Shown: positions 19,201 to 28,906, counted from the stretch's first letter. The stretch is DNA of 64,000 bases from Hanamia caeni (GCF_003721595.1 NZ_RJJR01000011.1:153001-217000); one strand, 5' to 3'. The notes: generated from the letters alone by a model not told the origin. Made by a program: numbers and translations.

Positions 19201-19474
19201 TATCAGCCGCCGTCACAGGAATGGAGTAGGTACCGCCTTCCTGTGTTACCACTGTTTTTTTGGAATGATCCGCAGTAACGGTTACACCAATCAGCAAATT
19301 GCCGGAAGTATCGCTTACGATTCCGGACACCACAGTTGTGTTCTGGGCACGGCCTAAAGAAGAAATCAGCATAAACAGGGAAAAAAGAAAAATTCCCTGA
19401 AAATGCCAACTAAAATTTCTTCTCCGGGTATTATCGTGCCGTGCTCTGTTCATTGTTTGCACGCCAATTTTCAT
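16223..19474 (-). CDS. susC: SusC/RagA TonB-dependent outer-membrane transporter
   Basis: A TonB-dependent barrel of about 1,080 residues that imports oligosaccharides. After a signal peptide (core GIFLFSLFMLISSLGRAQ) comes a CarboxypepD_reg-like domain (VSGIVSDTSGNLLIGVTV). The plug follows with the SusC signature VVVGYGTQKKESLTGAIS, then a long 22-strand barrel ending in the SusC terminal pattern RVINVGINLSL. No STN domain precedes it, so it is not an anti-sigma-linked type. Three in-frame ATGs are possible (19507, 19474, 19453). I chose the middle one, and the start is uncertain by 7-11 residues either way. It heads the PUL and is divergent from the split regulator. Confidence 0.93.
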   Translation of the reverse strand: MKIGVQTMNRARHDNTRRRNFSWHFQGIFLFSLFMLISSLGRAQNTTVVSGIVSDTSGNLLIGVTVTADHSKKTVVTQEGGTYSIPVTAADKSIQFSYIGMKPETRSISGQTAINVQLQPDITGLNEVVVVGYGTQKKESLTGAISTVTSKDIERVHGGSTVSTTLAGKLPGVTFRQAEGRPGAGASIQIRNMGSPLYVIDGIQQDEGQFNNLAPNDVESITVLKDASAAIYGVRAANGVVVVTTKKGRTGRNNINVNAYNGWQSFFRFPKVVTNTPDFLYYKADAQINSNGFLYSDTGWVPQTGISAQDLIDAKNLTNPIYRSFNWRDYVLNNNGAPLSSVNVNISGGSDKVNYYVSGTNLFQNSVLGKEYNFNRTNIQSNVTAKLTNGLKVGFDINGRVETRRNPGVPGGDDYFLARLAVLRNTPQERPYANDNPAYLNDLGDHLESNYAFLNNNLSGKFRSDWRVIQTNFHIDWDIPWVNGLTIKGLGSYYMADELENNQEYTYDAYTYVDSTYKRTGGATNPWRDREQIKHINTTLQLQANYNNTFGKSTIGATLVAERIKEHYLRNWLHANPQSNFIPLVTYPIIDQYTDEDNTTARIGYIGRITYSYDNKYIIEGSARRDASYLFAPGHQVGYFPGGSVGWRISEEPFFQAMLGNKTNVISSLKLRASYGILGDDRNPYDVNQPIVAQFAFLSGYNYGTQGNAILDGRIIPASRDKGVPVTTLSWLKSKITDVGMDFTLLNGKLSGTFDWFYRKRTGLPGPKNDVLLPEEVGYDLADQNINSDAQYGEEGSLNYFGRAGKVNFTVGGNLSYTRSKFLNSYNPLFNNSWDQYRNSGEERFTDKDWGYIYIGQFKSQDEINNYKVDIDGQGNRTLLPGDLIYKDINGDGKIDEYDQRPISYAYGAQPQINFGFNFSLAYNGFDFHADFSGASGFSWFQNWEQRWAFQNNGNLNAIFEDRWHRANIYDPNSAWIPGKYPANRYNPGFGHSDYEVAGQRNSTFWLHNVTYFRARTIELGYSLPRTVLDRVKIQSARVYINGYDLFSIDNLASYGVDPESVDDNGLQFPQNRVINVGINLSL

Positions 19475-19507
19475 AATCCAGGTTTTAATTTCTAGTAGAT
19501 AATGCAT

Positions 19508-19897
19508 ATACGTTTGTTCAAACTGTTGTTTTGTTCATGATGTGTAAAAGCCTAATACGTTAATTGTTTGTCGCAATACTTTAGATGCGGGCTGCCATTT
19601 TATCTGAAATATTTTCTATTGGGTTTTGCCCTCCTTTTTCATCATAGAAAAAGTTTTCTAAATCAAAGTGTGAAATAAGTGATAAAAATCGGGTTTTGTT
19701 ATTCAGAGGGTATCAAAAATTGTACGTTTTGTTTCATTTTTCTTAACAATTACATTTCATAAATGAAAAAAATCATCAGTGAATAGATTTTTTATTTTGA
19801 ATGAGAGGGCCTTGCAGCTGTGGAATAAATCATATTTTCAATTAGCAGTAAACGGACAAATTTTGCTATTTTACATTTTCAAAGTAACAGTCTTTAT
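19508..19897. promoter_or_regulatory. Divergent control region between susC and the sensor kinase
   Basis: About 390 bp of AT-rich DNA without a credible gene separates the divergent susC and sensor-kinase genes. It must hold both promoters and presumably the binding site of the REC-AraC regulator. I found no perfect TAnnTTTG box on either strand. TACATTTTC about 25 bp before the kinase ATG is the nearest match. No copy of the LacI-type operator seen elsewhere in the window is present. Confidence 0.5.
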
Positions 19898-22800
19898 ATG
19901 AACTCTACCATTGCCAAAACATTATATGTGTTCTTTTTGGTATTGTTGTTAATAAATGTCCGGGGTAAAGGCCAGCCATATTATTTCAGGCATTTACAGG
20001 TAGAAAACGGGCTTTCAAATAATACCGTCTACTTTATATGCCAGGATTCAAAAGGATTTATTTGGGCTGCAACAAAGGATGGCCTTAACCGGTTTGATGG
20101 GGTTCATTTTAAAGTTTTCAGGATAGACAATGAAAAAAATAAAAAGCAGCCCGGGGCAGATTATATTTTTTGTATCAACCCCCGAAAAAATGGATGGCTG
20201 TGGATCGGAAGCCAGCAGGGGCTTTACCAATATAACCCGATAAAAGAGAAGCTTGAGCCTTTTATTGATTCGTTAAAAAATATTTATGATATCACGATAG
20301 ACAGGGAAGGACAAATGTGGTTTATTTCTTCGTCCACTGTATGCCGATATAACTTTACAACAAAAAAGCTGCGTCAATATGCTCCATCTGATTTTTTCTT
20401 CGCAACTACTCTTTGCCTGGCAAAGGATGGAACTATATGGGCCGGAACTCAACATGGCTTTTTAGAAAAATACAACCCTCAAACAGATTCATTTAATGCA
20501 TTTAATATATTTTCGAATTCGCCAAACCCTAACAGCAAGTGGATCCAAAAAATCCATAGCGGCGATAGCAATCAAATTTTCGCAGGCACAACAAGTCAGG
20601 GTCTTAAGATTTTTAATACTGCCAACAATTCATATAAAGATGTACTTACCTACAACCCCGACAAAACCACCATTTTTGTGAGGGAAATTTTGCAAAATTC
20701 AAAAAAAGAATATTGGATTGCAACGGAATCAGGAATATTTATTTATAATACGGAAAGCAAAACTTTTACGAATCTTAAAAAAAATTTCCAGGACCCTTAT
20801 TCATTAAATGATAATGCAGTTTACGCGCTTTTTAAAGACGCCGAAGGTGGAATATGGGCCGGCACTTTCTTTGGTGGCATTAATTATTATGCAAAAGAAA
20901 ATGGCGCTTTCAAAAAATATTTTCCAAACGATTCAGAAAATTCTTTAAGTGGAAATGCAGTAAGGGAAATTTGTAAAGATAAATATGGAAATTTATGGGT
21001 AGGCACCGAAGATGGCGGCCTTAATAAAATAAATAATGCCACGGGTGCCATCACTCATTTTAAGCCAACAGGCGAAAACGGCAGCATCGCCTACACAAAC
21101 GTGCATGGTTTGCTTGCCGACGACGATAATTTATGGATAGGAACTTTTGAACATGGCATTGACTTAATGGACATACAAACTGGAAAAGTGAAGAAGCATT
21201 ATTCCGTTAAGCAGGGCAATGGCCTTAGAAGTAACTTTGCGCTTTGTTTCACTCGTACCAGGGAAGGCAAAATTATCGTCGGTACAAGTGAAGGACTGTA
21301 TTATTATGACAGGCCAAAAGACGATTTTGTTTTATTTCCCCAGGTACCTGTCAATTCATTTATCACTGCAGTTACAGAAAGCAGCGACAAGGTAATCTGG
21401 GTAGCTACCAATAATAACGGCGCCTTTTGGATTGACCTTGTATCCGGTGCCCACGGTCAGTTTCAGAATATAAGCGGCAACAAAAATTCACTGAATAGTA
21501 ATTATCTGAATGATGTATTTGCAGATAGTAAAGATAACATCTGGTTTGCTTCAGAAGGCGGAGGCATCTGCAGCCTGGACAGCTCGCGCAAATCTTTCAC
21601 CCGCTACTCAACGGCCGATGGCCTCCCCAGCGATTTTGTTTTTAAAATAATTGAAGATGATCAAAAAAGCATGTGGGCCACTACCTCCAATGGCTTAGTA
21701 AATTTTGGGCCTCATTTTCAAAACCCGATTGTGTATACCAGGGCAAATGGATTGCTGGGAAATCAGTTTAATTATCATTCGGGGTTTAAAGATGAAAAAG
21801 GCTGTCTGTATTTTGGCTGCGTCAAAGGCATGATTTCGTTTTCTCCAAAAGATTTGGCAAAGAGCCGGTATTCACCGCCATTGTATATTACAGGCATCCA
21901 GGTTTTTAATAATGAATTGAATCCCGAGGATAGCGATTCAGTTTTAAGCGAATCCATTATTGATACAAAAAAAATAACGCTTCCTTATCAGCAATCTTCT
22001 ATCAGCTTTGATTTTGCGGCCTTAAGTTACCTGTCGCCCGAAATGATTCAATACAGGTATAAGTTAGAGGGCCTCGATAACTCATGGACCAAAATCAAAG
22101 CCAACCGCAGGATATATTTTACCAATCTATCGCCTGGTGATTATCAGTTAAAAATAATGGCATCCCTTAACGGTACGTGGGATAATAAAAATATAAAAGT
22201 GCTTACTATCCGCATCAATCCACCGCTGTGGGCTACCTGGTGGGCGTATGTATTGTATGCATTAGCGGCAATCGCTATATCATTTTATTTTATCCGCAGC
22301 TTCCGTAGAAGGCACCAGGAGAAAAAGGAAAAGGAAATATATGAAAGTAAAATTGAATTTTTTACTAATGTGGCGCATGAAATACGAACGCCGCTTACAT
22401 TGATAAAAGGCCCAGTTGAAAATCTTCTTGAAAGAAGAAATGAAATGACTGGTATGGAGGAAGACCTTGAGTGCCTGGATAGGAACACGAACAGGCTCAT
22501 ACAATTAATATCACAAATCCTTGATTTCAGGCAAACAGAGATTAAGAATTTTTCGCTTGATTTTACCCGGGTCAATATGAATGAAACGCTTATGGGCACT
22601 TTTACAAGATTTAAAATTTTAGCCCAGAAAAGGAACCTGGACTATCAAATTAACCTGCCCGCAGATGAGATATATACTATGGCGGATGCTGAAGCTATTC
22701 AAAAAATTTTGAGTAACCTGTTAGCCAATGCCGTGAAATACGCTGAAAAAATTGTTTATATAAACTTATTGCCCGCACAAAAAGAAAGCAATTCCCTTGT

Positions 22801-23074
22801 GATCATTTTTGAAAATGATGGATTCATTATAAAAACAGAAATGGCTGAGAAAATATTTGAACCTTTTTACAGGTTAAAAGAAACGAAATATCAAAAAGGG
22901 ACTGGCATAGGCCTGGCGCTGTCCAGGTCGCTTACACAATTGCACAAGGGTAGCCTGAGAATGACTTTTGTGCAAAATAATTTAAATACCTTTGTACTAA
23001 CGTTGCCGCTTGAGCCAGAAAAAACCCAGCCGAGAGTTACAGTGAAGAAGGAACTGCAAATCATAGACAAATAA
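19898..23074 (+). CDS. HTCS-like periplasmic propeller sensor histidine kinase
   Basis: A 1058-residue protein with the sensory half of a hybrid two-component system. An N-terminal signal/anchor segment is followed by a double seven-bladed propeller with repeated two-component-propeller blades (repeats such as DSKGFIWAATKDGLNRFDG and DKYGNLWVGTEDGGLNKIN), then a Y_Y_Y domain (YRYKLEGLDNSWTKI). A transmembrane helix lies near residues 775-800 (WWAYVLYALAAIAISFYFI). The HisKA domain has H827 in NVAHEIRTPLTL, and the HATPase has NLLANAVKYA and GTGIGLALS. It ends after the ATPase domain without receiver or DNA-binding domains. Normally one polypeptide carries all of these; here the remainder is encoded 8 bp downstream in another frame. 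It probably senses a periplasmic oligosaccharide released from the PUL1 substrate. Confidence 0.93.
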   Translation: MNSTIAKTLYVFFLVLLLINVRGKGQPYYFRHLQVENGLSNNTVYFICQDSKGFIWAATKDGLNRFDGVHFKVFRIDNEKNKKQPGADYIFCINPRKNGWLWIGSQQGLYQYNPIKEKLEPFIDSLKNIYDITIDREGQMWFISSSTVCRYNFTTKKLRQYAPSDFFFATTLCLAKDGTIWAGTQHGFLEKYNPQTDSFNAFNIFSNSPNPNSKWIQKIHSGDSNQIFAGTTSQGLKIFNTANNSYKDVLTYNPDKTTIFVREILQNSKKEYWIATESGIFIYNTESKTFTNLKKNFQDPYSLNDNAVYALFKDAEGGIWAGTFFGGINYYAKENGAFKKYFPNDSENSLSGNAVREICKDKYGNLWVGTEDGGLNKINNATGAITHFKPTGENGSIAYTNVHGLLADDDNLWIGTFEHGIDLMDIQTGKVKKHYSVKQGNGLRSNFALCFTRTREGKIIVGTSEGLYYYDRPKDDFVLFPQVPVNSFITAVTESSDKVIWVATNNNGAFWIDLVSGAHGQFQNISGNKNSLNSNYLNDVFADSKDNIWFASEGGGICSLDSSRKSFTRYSTADGLPSDFVFKIIEDDQKSMWATTSNGLVNFGPHFQNPIVYTRANGLLGNQFNYHSGFKDEKGCLYFGCVKGMISFSPKDLAKSRYSPPLYITGIQVFNNELNPEDSDSVLSESIIDTKKITLPYQQSSISFDFAALSYLSPEMIQYRYKLEGLDNSWTKIKANRRIYFTNLSPGDYQLKIMASLNGTWDNKNIKVLTIRINPPLWATWWAYVLYALAAIAISFYFIRSFRRRHQEKKEKEIYESKIEFFTNVAHEIRTPLTLIKGPVENLLERRNEMTGMEEDLECLDRNTNRLIQLISQILDFRQTEIKNFSLDFTRVNMNETLMGTFTRFKILAQKRNLDYQINLPADEIYTMADAEAIQKILSNLLANAVKYAEKIVYINLLPAQKESNSLVIIFENDGFIIKTEMAEKIFEPFYRLKETKYQKGTGIGLALSRSLTQLHKGSLRMTFVQNNLNTFVLTLPLEPEKTQPRVTVKKELQIIDK

Positions 23075-23082
23075 ATTATTGC

Positions 23083-23850
23083 ATGCTACCCCCCATTTTA
23101 ATTATTGATGACGAGGAAGATATACTTGACTTTCTGGAGAGAATTTTAAAAAGCCGCTATCATATTTTGAGATCTGAAAGCGCAAAAAATGCTTTACAAA
23201 TTTTGAAGTCGGAAGCAGTTCAGTTGATCATTTGCGATGTGATGATGCCGGAAATGGATGGCTTTGAATTTTGTAAAATCATCAAATCAGAAGTGGAATA
23301 CAGCCACATTCCTGTGATCATGCTTACGGCCAAAAGCACTATTCAATCCAAAGTAAAAGGACTGGAACTGGGCGCCGATGCCTACATTGAAAAGCCTTTT
23401 TCTAAAGAACATTTGTTTGCGCAGATATCCAGCCTGCTGGCCAACAGAAATATGGTAAGGGAATATTTTGCAAGCTCGCCGCTGGTGCATATGAAAAGTA
23501 TGGCGCACACCAAATCTGATGAACGCTTTTTAGAAACCCTGAACAATACGATTGCGCAAAAGATTGAAGATACCGACCTTGACGTAGAAACGCTTGCAGC
23601 GATGATGAATATGAGCCGCGTCACCTTATATCGAAAAATAAAATCAATTTCAAATCTTTCACCGCTAGAGATCATTAATGTAGTTAGGCTAAAAAAAGCG
23701 GCTGAACTATTGGCTGGCGGCGACCACAAAATGTATGAAATCGCTGCGATTGTGGGGTATAGCTCACAATCTAACTTCACGAGAAATTTTCAAAAACAAT
23801 TTAATATGTCACCCACGGAATACATGCATTCCTTACGGCAGAAAGAATAA
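23083..23850 (+). CDS. REC-AraC response regulator, partner of the sensor kinase
   Basis: A 255-residue protein. A receiver domain occupies residues 1-120 (acidic pocket IIDDEED, phospho-acceptor D52 in CDVMMPEMDG, Lys104 in EKPF). A linker and an AraC-type helix-turn-helix pair follow at about 150-250 (DVETLAAMMNMSRVTLYRKIK and YEIAAIVGYSSQSNFTRNFQKQF). These are the output modules that a standard hybrid two-component regulator carries at its C-terminus. The ATG at 23083 follows the kinase stop by 8 bp and lies in a different frame. The reading is clean, so a stable split is plausible. Its target is expected to be the divergent susC promoter. Confidence 0.93.
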   Translation: MLPPILIIDDEEDILDFLERILKSRYHILRSESAKNALQILKSEAVQLIICDVMMPEMDGFEFCKIIKSEVEYSHIPVIMLTAKSTIQSKVKGLELGADAYIEKPFSKEHLFAQISSLLANRNMVREYFASSPLVHMKSMAHTKSDERFLETLNNTIAQKIEDTDLDVETLAAMMNMSRVTLYRKIKSISNLSPLEIINVVRLKKAAELLAGGDHKMYEIAAIVGYSSQSNFTRNFQKQFNMSPTEYMHSLRQKE

Positions 23851-24072
23851 TACAGTTGATGGATACATCAAAAAAAAAATTAAAAGAAAAATTTACCTTA
23901 ATTGCTCTCTTCAAACATCCAAAAGCCCTACATGCCAATTTAAAATGTGGAAAAGAAACAAGTTGAATATAAATTGCAACTTCCTGAAAAATTAGTGCTG
24001 CCTTTTATCCGTATTTTGAAAATTATTTTTTTGGCAAACAGTAATTCTCAAAACTTTTTATAAAAAATCAAA

Positions 24073-27000
24073 ATGATTTCACGACAAAAGATTTTTTTTC
24101 TTCCGCTTATTTCTCTTTTAATGTTCGCTGGGATTATTGGCTGCAACGAAAAAAAAATTGATAGCCCGCTTTTCAAATTGCTTCCCGCCACACAAACTGG
24201 CATTACCTTTAAAAATCAGCTTTTTGAAAATGATACCTTGAATATTTTAAACCAGGCAAATATTTATAACGGCGGCGGCGTGGGAATTGGAGATTTTAAC
24301 CGGGATGGTTTGATGGATATTTATTTTGCCGGCAACATGGTCTCAAACAAGTTATATCTGAATAAAGGCAAATTCCATTTTGAGGATATTACCGCAGCTT
24401 CCGGTACAGATGGGCAGGGCAGATGGTGCACAGGAGTTGCGGTGGCTGACGTTAACCAGGATGGATGGCCCGATATTTATGTGAGTGCCTCTTTCAGGAG
24501 CGATGCCAAACTTCGAACTAATCTTTTATATATAAACCAGGGTCTGAACAAAGAAGGAATTCCTACTTTTAAAGAATCGGCAGCATCGTATGGCCTCGCC
24601 GATACAGGCTTTAGCACACAGGCTTATTTTTTCGACTACGACATGGACGGCGACCTGGACATGTACCTTGTTACTAATGAAGTTTATGATCCAAAAACAC
24701 CTATAACCTTCCGACCCAAGTTAACTGATGGAAGCGCCAAAAATACGGACAGGCTTTATCGCAACAATGGCAACGGCACTTTTACGAATGTGTCAAAAGA
24801 AGCAGGCATCACCATTGAAGGATGGGGACATGCTGCCTGCATCACAGACATAAATAAAGACGGGTGGCCTGACATATATGTAGCTAACGATTTTGTGTCA
24901 AATGACCTTTGTTACATCAACAATAAAAACGGTACTTTTTCCAACCGCCTTGACCAATATTTTAAACATACTTCCTGGAATGCAATGGGCACCGATGCTT
25001 CAGACATAAATAATGATGGCCTTGTAGATCTGGTTTCATTAGAAATGCTTCCTGAAGAGAATCTTCGTAAAAAAAGAATGCTGAGCGGAAATGAATATTA
25101 TAATTATACAAGCAGCAAAAAGTTTGGATACGGGCCTCAATATGTGCGCAATATGTTTCAGCTCAACAGCGGTATCACGCCTGAAGGACATCCAATTTTC
25201 AATGATATAAGTTTTATGGCGGGAATTTATCAAACAGATTGGAGTTGGTGTCCTTTAATTGCAGATTTTGATAACGATGGGCTCAGGGATTTAATCATCA
25301 CCAACGGAATACCAAGAGATGTTACCGATCTTGATTATATTGAAAACAGCAATGACAGGGATTATACCAATGGAAAAACTGCATCTACGCCCACCTATAA
25401 ACTTTCAATGACAGATTCTCTGCCGGTAGTTAAATTTTCCAATTATGGATTTAAAAATATCAATGGGCTGCAATTTAAAAATGAAACTAAATCATGGGGG
25501 ATTGATATTCCATCTTTCTCTAATGGCGCAGCTTATGCCGATTTAGATAATGACGGCGACCTCGACTTTATAGTTAACAATATAAATGATACTGCGTTTG
25601 TTTTTGAAAATACAGTGAATGATACCACTGGTTCAAAAAAAACAAATTTTCTTGTGGTTAATTTTGACGGACCAAAAAACAATAACAACGGTATAGGCGC
25701 TACTGTTAATCTATATTATCAGCATAAGCGACAATATTATGAGCAATATCCAACAAGAGGTTATTTATCAACAGATGATCCGCGGGCGCATTTTGGATTA
25801 GGAGATGTTACCAATGTTGATTCTGTGTTAGTGGCATGGCCTGACGGCAGGCAACAGATAATAACCAATGTAAAGGTAAACGAGCCGCTCACCGTTTCTT
25901 ATAAAAATTCAGTTCAAAAAAACAATACTATAACCGATCCTTTTCTTTCATCTTATTTTGTTAACTCAGCTAAAAGTTATGGTATCACTTATTTACCGAA
26001 AGAAAGCGATTTTGTTGATTATAACATACAGGCTACATTGCCACACAAGCTAAGCCAGTATGGGCCTGGGATTGCTGTGGGAGATATCGATCAAAACGGC
26101 TTTGATGATTTTTATTTGGGCGGCTCTTCCGGTCATGCAGGCATATTTTTTATGCAGGATGCAAAAGGTAATTTCACAATGGATTCTACGCGTTTGTTGA
26201 AAAAAGATGATCCCTTGTACGAAGATATGGGGGCCATTTTTTTTGATGCCAACAATGATCATTTTCCTGATTTGTACCTGGTAAGCGGAAGCTATGAAAT
26301 CCCTCCAAATCATCCTATCAGCAGTGATCGTTTATTTTTAAATGATGGCACAGGGCATTTTATAAAGACCAGTGGCGCTTTGCCAATTGATTCATCAAAC
26401 GGATCATGCGTAAGAGCTGCTGACTTTGACGACGACGGAAAATTGGATTTATTTGTTGGTGGCCGCGTAGTCTCGGGCGCTTATCCAAATCCACCTCAAA
26501 GTTTTCTGTTGAAAAACATTGGCGGCAAATTCATAGATGTAACTGAGCAATATTGTCCGGAACTAAAAAACATCGGAATGATTACCGATGCATTATGGAC
26601 AGATTTTAATAATGACGGAAAAGTTGATTTACTGGTTGTGGGCGAATGGATGCCTGTAACTTTTTTCAAAAATACAGGCTATTCGCTGGAAAAAGTCAAA
26701 ACAGGAATTGAAAACAATGTAGGTTGGTGGAATAGTATTACTGCCGGTGACTTCGACAATGACGGCGATATGGATTATATCTTCGGCAATCTTGGCATTA
26801 ATTCAAATTATACGGCATCGCCGCAGCAACCAATGACGCTTATTGCAAATGATATTGACAATAATGGCACCACGGATCCAATGGTATTTGCGTATTCCCT
26901 GGGGCCAGATGGCACTTACAAGCCCTATCCTATGGCTACTAGAGATGATATGATAAAACAGGTTATCAGCTTTGGCAAAAAATTCCCTACTTACAAATCG

Positions 27001-27660
27001 TATGGATTGGCAACAATGGATGATATCTGGAGCGAAGATGATAAACAAGGCGCAATAATATTGCAGGCAAACAATATGCAGACATGCTATCTTGAAAATA
27101 AGGGCGACGGTCATTTTGAAATTAAACCCATGCCATTGCAGGCACAGCAGGCCCCCGTGTATGGAATGAAAAGTGAAGACATTGATGGCGATGGAAACCT
27201 TGATGTGCTGATGGTGGGCAATGATTATTCAATGGATCCTTATAGCGGCAGGCATGATGCTTTTATGGGCTTATGCCTGAAAGGAGCTGGCAAAGGCAAT
27301 TTCACTCCGGTAAGTTTGCAACAGAGCGGGTTTTTTGTAAACGGTGATGCAAAGGGCCTTGCCACCGTCTTTACTGCTAAAAATGAATCCATAATAATTG
27401 CTACGCAAAACCAGGACAGCGTGAAAGTGTATAGCAGAAACCCGGCTTCCCCAAAAATAATTTCCAGATGGATAAAGTTAAATCCTGATGATTTTTTTGC
27501 CGATGTGGTTTGCCGGGATGGTGCAAAAAGAAGGATTGAATTTTATTATGGTTCTACTTATTTGTCTCAATCTTCGCGTGTGATGCCCGTCTACAGCTAT
27601 TTTAAAAAAATAACTATCACAAATTTTAATGGAGTAAAAAGAGAAGTACCCATGAAATAA
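24073..27660 (+). CDS. FG-GAP/VCBS-repeat and ASPIC-UnbV lipoprotein (CRTAC1-like)
   Basis: A 1195-residue lipoprotein (lipobox AGIIGC near residue 24). It contains many FG-GAP/VCBS propeller blades with calcium-loop motifs of the type DFNRDGLMDIYFAGN, DVNQDGWPDIYVS and DFDNDGDMDYIFGN. An ASPIC/UnbV domain lies around residues 525-620 (GIGATVNLYYQHKRQYYEQYPTRG and HFGLGDVTNVDSVLVAWPDG). A second propeller fills the C-terminal half. Such proteins are common beside SusCD loci in Bacteroidota and are assumed to be surface-exposed binding or scaffold proteins; no catalytic role is known. The gene follows the regulator pair by about 220 bp on the same strand and precedes rlmH by 80 bp. Confidence 0.9.
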   Translation: MISRQKIFFLPLISLLMFAGIIGCNEKKIDSPLFKLLPATQTGITFKNQLFENDTLNILNQANIYNGGGVGIGDFNRDGLMDIYFAGNMVSNKLYLNKGKFHFEDITAASGTDGQGRWCTGVAVADVNQDGWPDIYVSASFRSDAKLRTNLLYINQGLNKEGIPTFKESAASYGLADTGFSTQAYFFDYDMDGDLDMYLVTNEVYDPKTPITFRPKLTDGSAKNTDRLYRNNGNGTFTNVSKEAGITIEGWGHAACITDINKDGWPDIYVANDFVSNDLCYINNKNGTFSNRLDQYFKHTSWNAMGTDASDINNDGLVDLVSLEMLPEENLRKKRMLSGNEYYNYTSSKKFGYGPQYVRNMFQLNSGITPEGHPIFNDISFMAGIYQTDWSWCPLIADFDNDGLRDLIITNGIPRDVTDLDYIENSNDRDYTNGKTASTPTYKLSMTDSLPVVKFSNYGFKNINGLQFKNETKSWGIDIPSFSNGAAYADLDNDGDLDFIVNNINDTAFVFENTVNDTTGSKKTNFLVVNFDGPKNNNNGIGATVNLYYQHKRQYYEQYPTRGYLSTDDPRAHFGLGDVTNVDSVLVAWPDGRQQIITNVKVNEPLTVSYKNSVQKNNTITDPFLSSYFVNSAKSYGITYLPKESDFVDYNIQATLPHKLSQYGPGIAVGDIDQNGFDDFYLGGSSGHAGIFFMQDAKGNFTMDSTRLLKKDDPLYEDMGAIFFDANNDHFPDLYLVSGSYEIPPNHPISSDRLFLNDGTGHFIKTSGALPIDSSNGSCVRAADFDDDGKLDLFVGGRVVSGAYPNPPQSFLLKNIGGKFIDVTEQYCPELKNIGMITDALWTDFNNDGKVDLLVVGEWMPVTFFKNTGYSLEKVKTGIENNVGWWNSITAGDFDNDGDMDYIFGNLGINSNYTASPQQPMTLIANDIDNNGTTDPMVFAYSLGPDGTYKPYPMATRDDMIKQVISFGKKFPTYKSYGLATMDDIWSEDDKQGAIILQANNMQTCYLENKGDGHFEIKPMPLQAQQAPVYGMKSEDIDGDGNLDVLMVGNDYSMDPYSGRHDAFMGLCLKGAGKGNFTPVSLQQSGFFVNGDAKGLATVFTAKNESIIIATQNQDSVKVYSRNPASPKIISRWIKLNPDDFFADVVCRDGAKRRIEFYYGSTYLSQSSRVMPVYSYFKKITITNFNGVKREVPMK

Positions 27661-27740
27661 CATTTAGTAAATTGGAAACCCTGAAAGACTGTCAACAAAG
27701 CGCTTTTATTAAACCAGCTTCTCTATCATTTTTTGAGAAT

Positions 27741-28214
27741 ATGAAAATTCATCTTTGGTCGGTTGGAAAATCAAATGAGCCTTATGTAAAAGAAGGAATT
27801 GAAATGTTTACAAAAAGGATCAGCCATTATTATGCGGTTGAATGGAAATTTTTTTCATTACCAAGACAAAAAGCTTCTCTTCAGAAAGAGGATTTAAAGC
27901 TGCAGGAGGCAAACAGCTTATTACAAGCAATTGACAAAACGGATATCCTGGTAGCATTAGATGAAAAAGGCAAACAATGGACTTCAGAGGAGCTGGCTGA
28001 TTTTATTCAACATTCGGCAAATCAAAGCGCCAGGAATTTAATTTTTTTAATTGGTGGCGCTTATGGACTTGATCAAAAAATATTGCAGAGAGCAAATGCT
28101 ACATGGAGCTTATCCAAATTGGTTCTTCCTCACCAATTGGTTCGCCTCATTCTTGCAGAACAAATTTACCGCGCATGCACCATCCTTCGCAATGAAAAAT
28201 ATCATCATTCTTAG
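27741..28214 (+). CDS. rlmH: 23S rRNA pseudouridine-1915 N3-methyltransferase RlmH
   Basis: A 157-residue SPOUT methyltransferase that methylates N3 of pseudouridine 1915 in helix 69 of 23S rRNA on assembled ribosomes. The family landmarks are the start MKIHLWSVGK, ILVALDEKGKQWTSEELADFI, the SAM-binding knot segment FLIGGAYGLD, and the C-terminal LPHQLVRLILAEQIYRACTILRNEKYHH. The frame extends upstream to 27672, but the ATG at 27741 gives the canonical length of about 157 and the conserved N-terminus. The upstream part overlaps no known domain. It opens the housekeeping island. Confidence 0.96.
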   Translation: MKIHLWSVGKSNEPYVKEGIEMFTKRISHYYAVEWKFFSLPRQKASLQKEDLKLQEANSLLQAIDKTDILVALDEKGKQWTSEELADFIQHSANQSARNLIFLIGGAYGLDQKILQRANATWSLSKLVLPHQLVRLILAEQIYRACTILRNEKYHHS

Positions 28215-28249
28215 TTTTTGTGTAGGTTTGAAGCGATTAAAAAGATAAA

Positions 28250-28906
28250 ATGTCTATTACTGTTATCATTATTGCTATTACTGTTATTGTCTCCCTGTTT
28301 GCCTTTAAATCACAAAGGGTAATGGACGATCTTATTTTTTATCCTGCCGCCATCATCGAAAAAAATCAGTATTACCGGTTCATTACCTATGGTTTTATTC
28401 ATGCTGATTTGTCGCATCTCTTTTTCAATATGTACGCTTTTTATTTATTTGGAGGAGCGTGCGAAGATTTCTTTGTATACGTTTTTGGCAATAATGGCAA
28501 AACTCTTTACATCCTGTTGTATTTTCTTTCTTTAATTGCCTGCGTTATTCCTGATTTTAATAAACACAGAACCAATGTAGGTTACAGAAGCCTTGGCGCG
28601 TCAGGCGCCGTATCAGCGGTAGTTTTTGCCTATATCCTTTTCAGGCCTTTGCAAGGCATTGGGCTTTTATTTATCCCGATTTTTATTCCGGGCTTTTTGT
28701 TCGGAATTATTTTCCTGGTTGTATCATATTTTTTAGGAAGAAAAGGAGGCGGCAGAATCAATCATTCAGCCCACATCTGGGGCGCTGTTTTTGGAATTGT
28801 GTTTTTACTAATTTTTAGTGAATTATTTTCAAGCTATCCTTTGCTTGATAATTTTATCGAGTCAGTGAAAAGCCTTGATTTGCGCCACATTTTTACCACT
28901 TATTAA
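28250..28906 (+). CDS. Rhomboid-family intramembrane serine protease
   Basis: A 218-residue integral membrane protein with about six helices. The rhomboid catalytic dyad is visible: Ser118 in RSLGASGAVSA (GxSG) and His175 in SAHIWGAVFG. The oxyanion-hole Asn is in SHLFFNMYAF (N60). Residues 1-20 form the first hydrophobic segment. Rhomboids cleave single-pass membrane proteins inside the bilayer; the substrates are unknown here. It follows rlmH by 35 bp on the same strand and converges on tilS. Confidence 0.93.
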   Translation: MSITVIIIAITVIVSLFAFKSQRVMDDLIFYPAAIIEKNQYYRFITYGFIHADLSHLFFNMYAFYLFGGACEDFFVYVFGNNGKTLYILLYFLSLIACVIPDFNKHRTNVGYRSLGASGAVSAVVFAYILFRPLQGIGLLFIPIFIPGFLFGIIFLVVSYFLGRKGGGRINHSAHIWGAVFGIVFLLIFSELFSSYPLLDNFIESVKSLDLRHIFTTY

